A stretch of DNA of 64,000 nt. It comes from Peribacillus glennii. Its GTDB lineage: Bacteria; Bacillota; Bacilli; Bacillales; DSM-1321. The position numbers and the translations under genes were made by a program. The notes beneath the pieces are model-generated. The model searched no databases and had not been told where the DNA came from. It saw nothing but the letters and a program-made list of their open reading frames with translations. Each line of letters begins with the position of its first letter. Within the stretch, counting starts at the first letter, position 1. The stretch spans positions 186,001 to 250,000 of the forward strand of contig NZ_QVTD01000003.1 of the NCBI RefSeq assembly GCF_003429105.1, read 5' to 3'. Below are positions 61,599 to 64,000 of the stretch, piece after piece.

Positions 61599-62708
61599 TC
61601 ATCTACCTGTTTGATTAACAATTTTTTTATAATAGGTAACCGTCTTTTGTTTCATTTGATCAAACGTAAAGTTATTTTCATAAACTTCCCTGCTTTTCTT
61701 TCCCATCTGTACCCTCATTTCAGGTTGTGTCAGCAAAAGCGAAAGTTTATCGGCCAATTCCATTTCATTATCCTTTGGTATTAGAAAACCATTCACTGAA
61801 TCCTCGACTGCTTCCTTCACCCCGCCTACATCTGATGCGATTATCGGCAATCCGCACCGCATTGCTTCAAGTATGCTCAACGGCAGACCTTCCCAGTTGG
61901 AAATCAGAACAAAAACCTGCGCCTGGGCCAGTAAATCAGGAATTTCTGTCCTAGCTCCAAGAAAGCACACCCTGTCACTTAAACCGCGCTCTTCCGAATA
62001 TTCCATTGCTTCTTCAAGTTGCTTTCCATCGCCTACTAAATTCAGTTTCCAGTCAATATCCTGCAGTTTAGCCAATATTTTTAACAATGCAAGTTGTGTT
62101 TTTGGAGGATCAAATCTCGCAACCATGATCAAAACTGGCGGTTCATCTTTTAGTGCAGCCATTTGAGAGGGAAGTATATCATGTACACCATTATGGATTG
62201 TTATCATCTTTCCTTTGGGAAGTACTTTATGCTTTAGGGCCAATTCTTCATCATATTTTGATACGTTTATTACCCCTTTAGAGATGATTCCAATAAGTTT
62301 TTCAAATAAGATATATAAACTCCTCTTCTTTTTTGACACTCCTTCGGTGAATGACCATCCATGTGGAGTATAGATGCAGGGAATACCAAGAGACCAACTA
62401 GCAATCCTGCCTATTATACCTGCCTTTGAAGTATGAGCTGCCACCAAATCGGGACTAATTTCCTTTAATATCCTTATTGTCTCTTTAAGTGCTTTTACGT
62501 CTTTGATTAAGTTTATTTCCCGAATAATGTTTTTATTATAAATAACAGGTATTTCTTCCACCTTTAAAAAATCGATTACACATATACTTCCTCCTGTCAT
62601 CACGTAAACTTCATGACCAGATTTTTTAAGGCTAACCGCAAGATCACTAACATGGATTTGCGCTCCGCCTATGGTATCCATGCGGGTTATTAGCTGAACA
62701 ATCCTCAA
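61599..62708 (-). CDS. family 4 glycosyltransferase
   Basis: A 369-residue GT-B glycosyltransferase. Acceptor-side loop TIGGAQIHVSDLAVSL near residues 12-28 and donor-side LISNWEGLPLSILEAMRCGLPIIASDVGGVKE near 270 (motif split: EGLPLSILEAM with its two acidic residues). It would add a sugar to a lipid-linked intermediate of an exopolysaccharide or cell-wall glycan. It lies 33 bp after the O-antigen ligase-like gene, forming one operon with it. Confidence 0.88.
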   Translation of the reverse strand: MRIVQLITRMDTIGGAQIHVSDLAVSLKKSGHEVYVMTGGSICVIDFLKVEEIPVIYNKNIIREINLIKDVKALKETIRILKEISPDLVAAHTSKAGIIGRIASWSLGIPCIYTPHGWSFTEGVSKKKRSLYILFEKLIGIISKGVINVSKYDEELALKHKVLPKGKMITIHNGVHDILPSQMAALKDEPPVLIMVARFDPPKTQLALLKILAKLQDIDWKLNLVGDGKQLEEAMEYSEERGLSDRVCFLGARTEIPDLLAQAQVFVLISNWEGLPLSILEAMRCGLPIIASDVGGVKEAVEDSVNGFLIPKDNEMELADKLSLLLTQPEMRVQMGKKSREVYENNFTFDQMKQKTVTYYKKIVNQTGR

Positions 62709-62741
62709 AATTTGCTCTCCTTCTGATGTGATTTTGTGAAA

Positions 62742-63902
62742 TCATGCATTTTTTTCTCCTAGCGGACACCATGCAAGGGCCAAAATCACCCAGAAATGAC
62801 GCCAATGCAGGGTATCGACAAAAAAACTGTTAAACACTAATCCAACAAGGGAAGCAAATATGACCAAGTAATAAACGCCATATGCATTCTGTGCTTTCCA
62901 ATAACATTTATATGATTGTCTCAAGCTCAGAATCATAAGAATGACGAAGGAAATCAATCCTAAAAAGCCATTTTCCGCAAAAAGCCTCGCATAAATGCTG
63001 TGCGTTGAAATTGGAAACACATTTTCTGATTGGCCTGGTCCTATGCCGAAAGGATTTGTTAGCCCCGCTTTGAAAGCTTCCTCTTGTGCGTTAAACCGTT
63101 CATTATCATAGTCCTGAAGACTTAATCGTGTAGTCAGTAATTCTTCGACCAAGGGTGTATTTATGAAATAAACAAACGCAGGGACGCCTAAAAGAATTAA
63201 AAGCAAAATTGTCTTCAGTCTTTTTTTTACCATGTCCCTCTTCATCACCAGCATATAAATTACAAGAGAAATGGCTAGGTTGCCCCAAGCCGCACGCGAG
63301 AAACTTACAATTACTCCAGCAACCATCAGAAGGAAGCATAAAAAAAACATGCTTTTTTTAATACCGCTTTTTATCTGCAGATTCTCTACCATGCTAATTG
63401 AAAAAAGGGCAGGTATTATGAGAAAGGGACCATATACATTGGGATCTTTAAAAAATGATTTTGCCCTGTCGTTCAATAAAAAATAATCATTGTTCGGAAG
63501 GAGCTGAAAATATGCAAGTACTCCTGTTCCGGCTGCAAGGAACGCTGCAAGGAGATAGCCTTTAAATATGATTTCAAGTAAAGGAAGCTGTAGCCGATAG
63601 CCAATCCCTACTAAGGAAATCCAAGTCGCTGCCAGATAAAACGTAATACCGATAAAACGTAAAGAAATACTGATATCTGTGGCAAAAAACAACGAAAGTA
63701 AATTGCTTAACAGAAAAGATAATAGAATCAAAATAGGAAGAGTGGTTTCAGCGGGAAATAGGTGGCAGGAAATCAAACAACCGGCGGCAACAAAAAGAAT
63801 CATCAATATATCATATGGTGCAGGTTCAATGATGACAAAAGAGCTGACAGCCATTGTGAAGAACAAATAAATGAGAAGCCATTTACCAGTGCTTTCGGCC
63901 AT
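62742..63902 (-). CDS. O-antigen ligase / Wzy-like polymerase
   Basis: A 386-residue membrane protein with about 10-11 hydrophobic segments and the large extracellular loop near residue 260-300 that contains FGIGPGQSENVFPISTHSIYARLFAENG, typical of the O-antigen ligase family: the histidine and the arginine in this loop are the ones implicated in glycan transfer. It would polymerise or ligate surface polysaccharide units. First visible gene of the operon on the minus strand; more genes of the locus may lie to the right of the window. The final 98 bp (63903-64000) show nothing clear beyond its ribosome site. Confidence 0.85.
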   Translation of the reverse strand: MAESTGKWLLIYLFFTMAVSSFVIIEPAPYDILMILFVAAGCLISCHLFPAETTLPILILLSFLLSNLLSLFFATDISISLRFIGITFYLAATWISLVGIGYRLQLPLLEIIFKGYLLAAFLAAGTGVLAYFQLLPNNDYFLLNDRAKSFFKDPNVYGPFLIIPALFSISMVENLQIKSGIKKSMFFLCFLLMVAGVIVSFSRAAWGNLAISLVIYMLVMKRDMVKKRLKTILLLILLGVPAFVYFINTPLVEELLTTRLSLQDYDNERFNAQEEAFKAGLTNPFGIGPGQSENVFPISTHSIYARLFAENGFLGLISFVILMILSLRQSYKCYWKAQNAYGVYYLVIFASLVGLVFNSFFVDTLHWRHFWVILALAWCPLGEKNA

Positions 63903-64000
63903 CTCTTCCCCTCCTGTTTCTCACTTTAGTTAGATTTAAATCCTATCTGAGTCTTTACAAAGCACTTCTTGATCACATACCAGGAGAATAATCCATTTAC

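Noticed and set aside
1..64000. CRISPR arrays, tRNA or rRNA genes, complete insertion sequences
   Set aside because: Looked for by eye on both strands and not seen; short or degenerate copies could be missed without computation.

Overview
The window reads as the chromosome of a spore-forming, aerobic to facultative Bacillaceae (Bacillus, Neobacillus or Mesobacillus type). The evidence is strong AGGAGG ribosome sites, low GC with AT-rich spacers, spore-coat genes (cotS-cotSA), a preQ1-I riboswitch before queC-queD-queE, glnQHMP, a ywbI-cidA-cidB set and a yrh-type formate dehydrogenase locus. I saw no rRNA, tRNA, CRISPR array or intact insertion sequence.

Layout. 0-2.5 kb: an AcoR-type sigma-54 activator, with a sigma-54 promoter that fires out of the left edge. 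2.8-8.8 kb: formate metabolism (fdhD, DUF2294 protein, large Mo/W formate dehydrogenase, DUF1641 partner, formate channel); the dehydrogenase has a structured leader ending in an intrinsic terminator. 8.9-13.2 kb: a broken exported protein, YueI, an L,D-transpeptidase, a two-component pair with a four-cysteine GAF domain, and two very small genes. 13.7-18.5 kb: chromate transporter, spore-coat pair. 18.5-30 kb: glutamine-type ABC importer, an amide locus (histidine kinase, regulator, symporter, formamidase, APC permease), a dead nitroreductase, a CoA-transferase and an orphan holin. 30-41.6 kb: queuosine genes, a c-di-GMP protein, HAD phosphatase, cid locus, CBS protein, lactonase and a luciferase-like enzyme.

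The most unusual part is 41.7-58.8 kb. It holds intact cofG, cofH and cofC for coenzyme F420 synthesis, degraded remnants that I read as cofD (45.8-46.0 kb) and cofE (50.8-50.9 kb), and a methylene-H4MPT-reductase-like F420-type oxidoreductase. These are interleaved with an ATP-dependent hydantoinase (hyuA, hyuB), a carbamoylase-type amidohydrolase, a hydantoin racemase and two NCS1 permeases, with a third NCS1 permease reduced to an internally inverted relic. One PAS/AAA+ sigma-54 activator sits in the middle. I found three near-perfect -24/-12 promoters (before the oxidoreductase, the first NCS1 permease and hyuA), each accompanied upstream by copies of a palindrome close to TTGCA-N4-WGCAA. 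This looks like one regulon joining a deazaflavin enzyme to cyclic-ureide use, in a lineage where the local F420 tailoring genes are decaying.

58.9-64 kb: a tandem pair of small homologous ORFs and then surface-polysaccharide genes (LicD-like, FemAB/GNAT-like, glycosyltransferase, O-antigen ligase-like). All calls come from reading the sequence; no database search was run.
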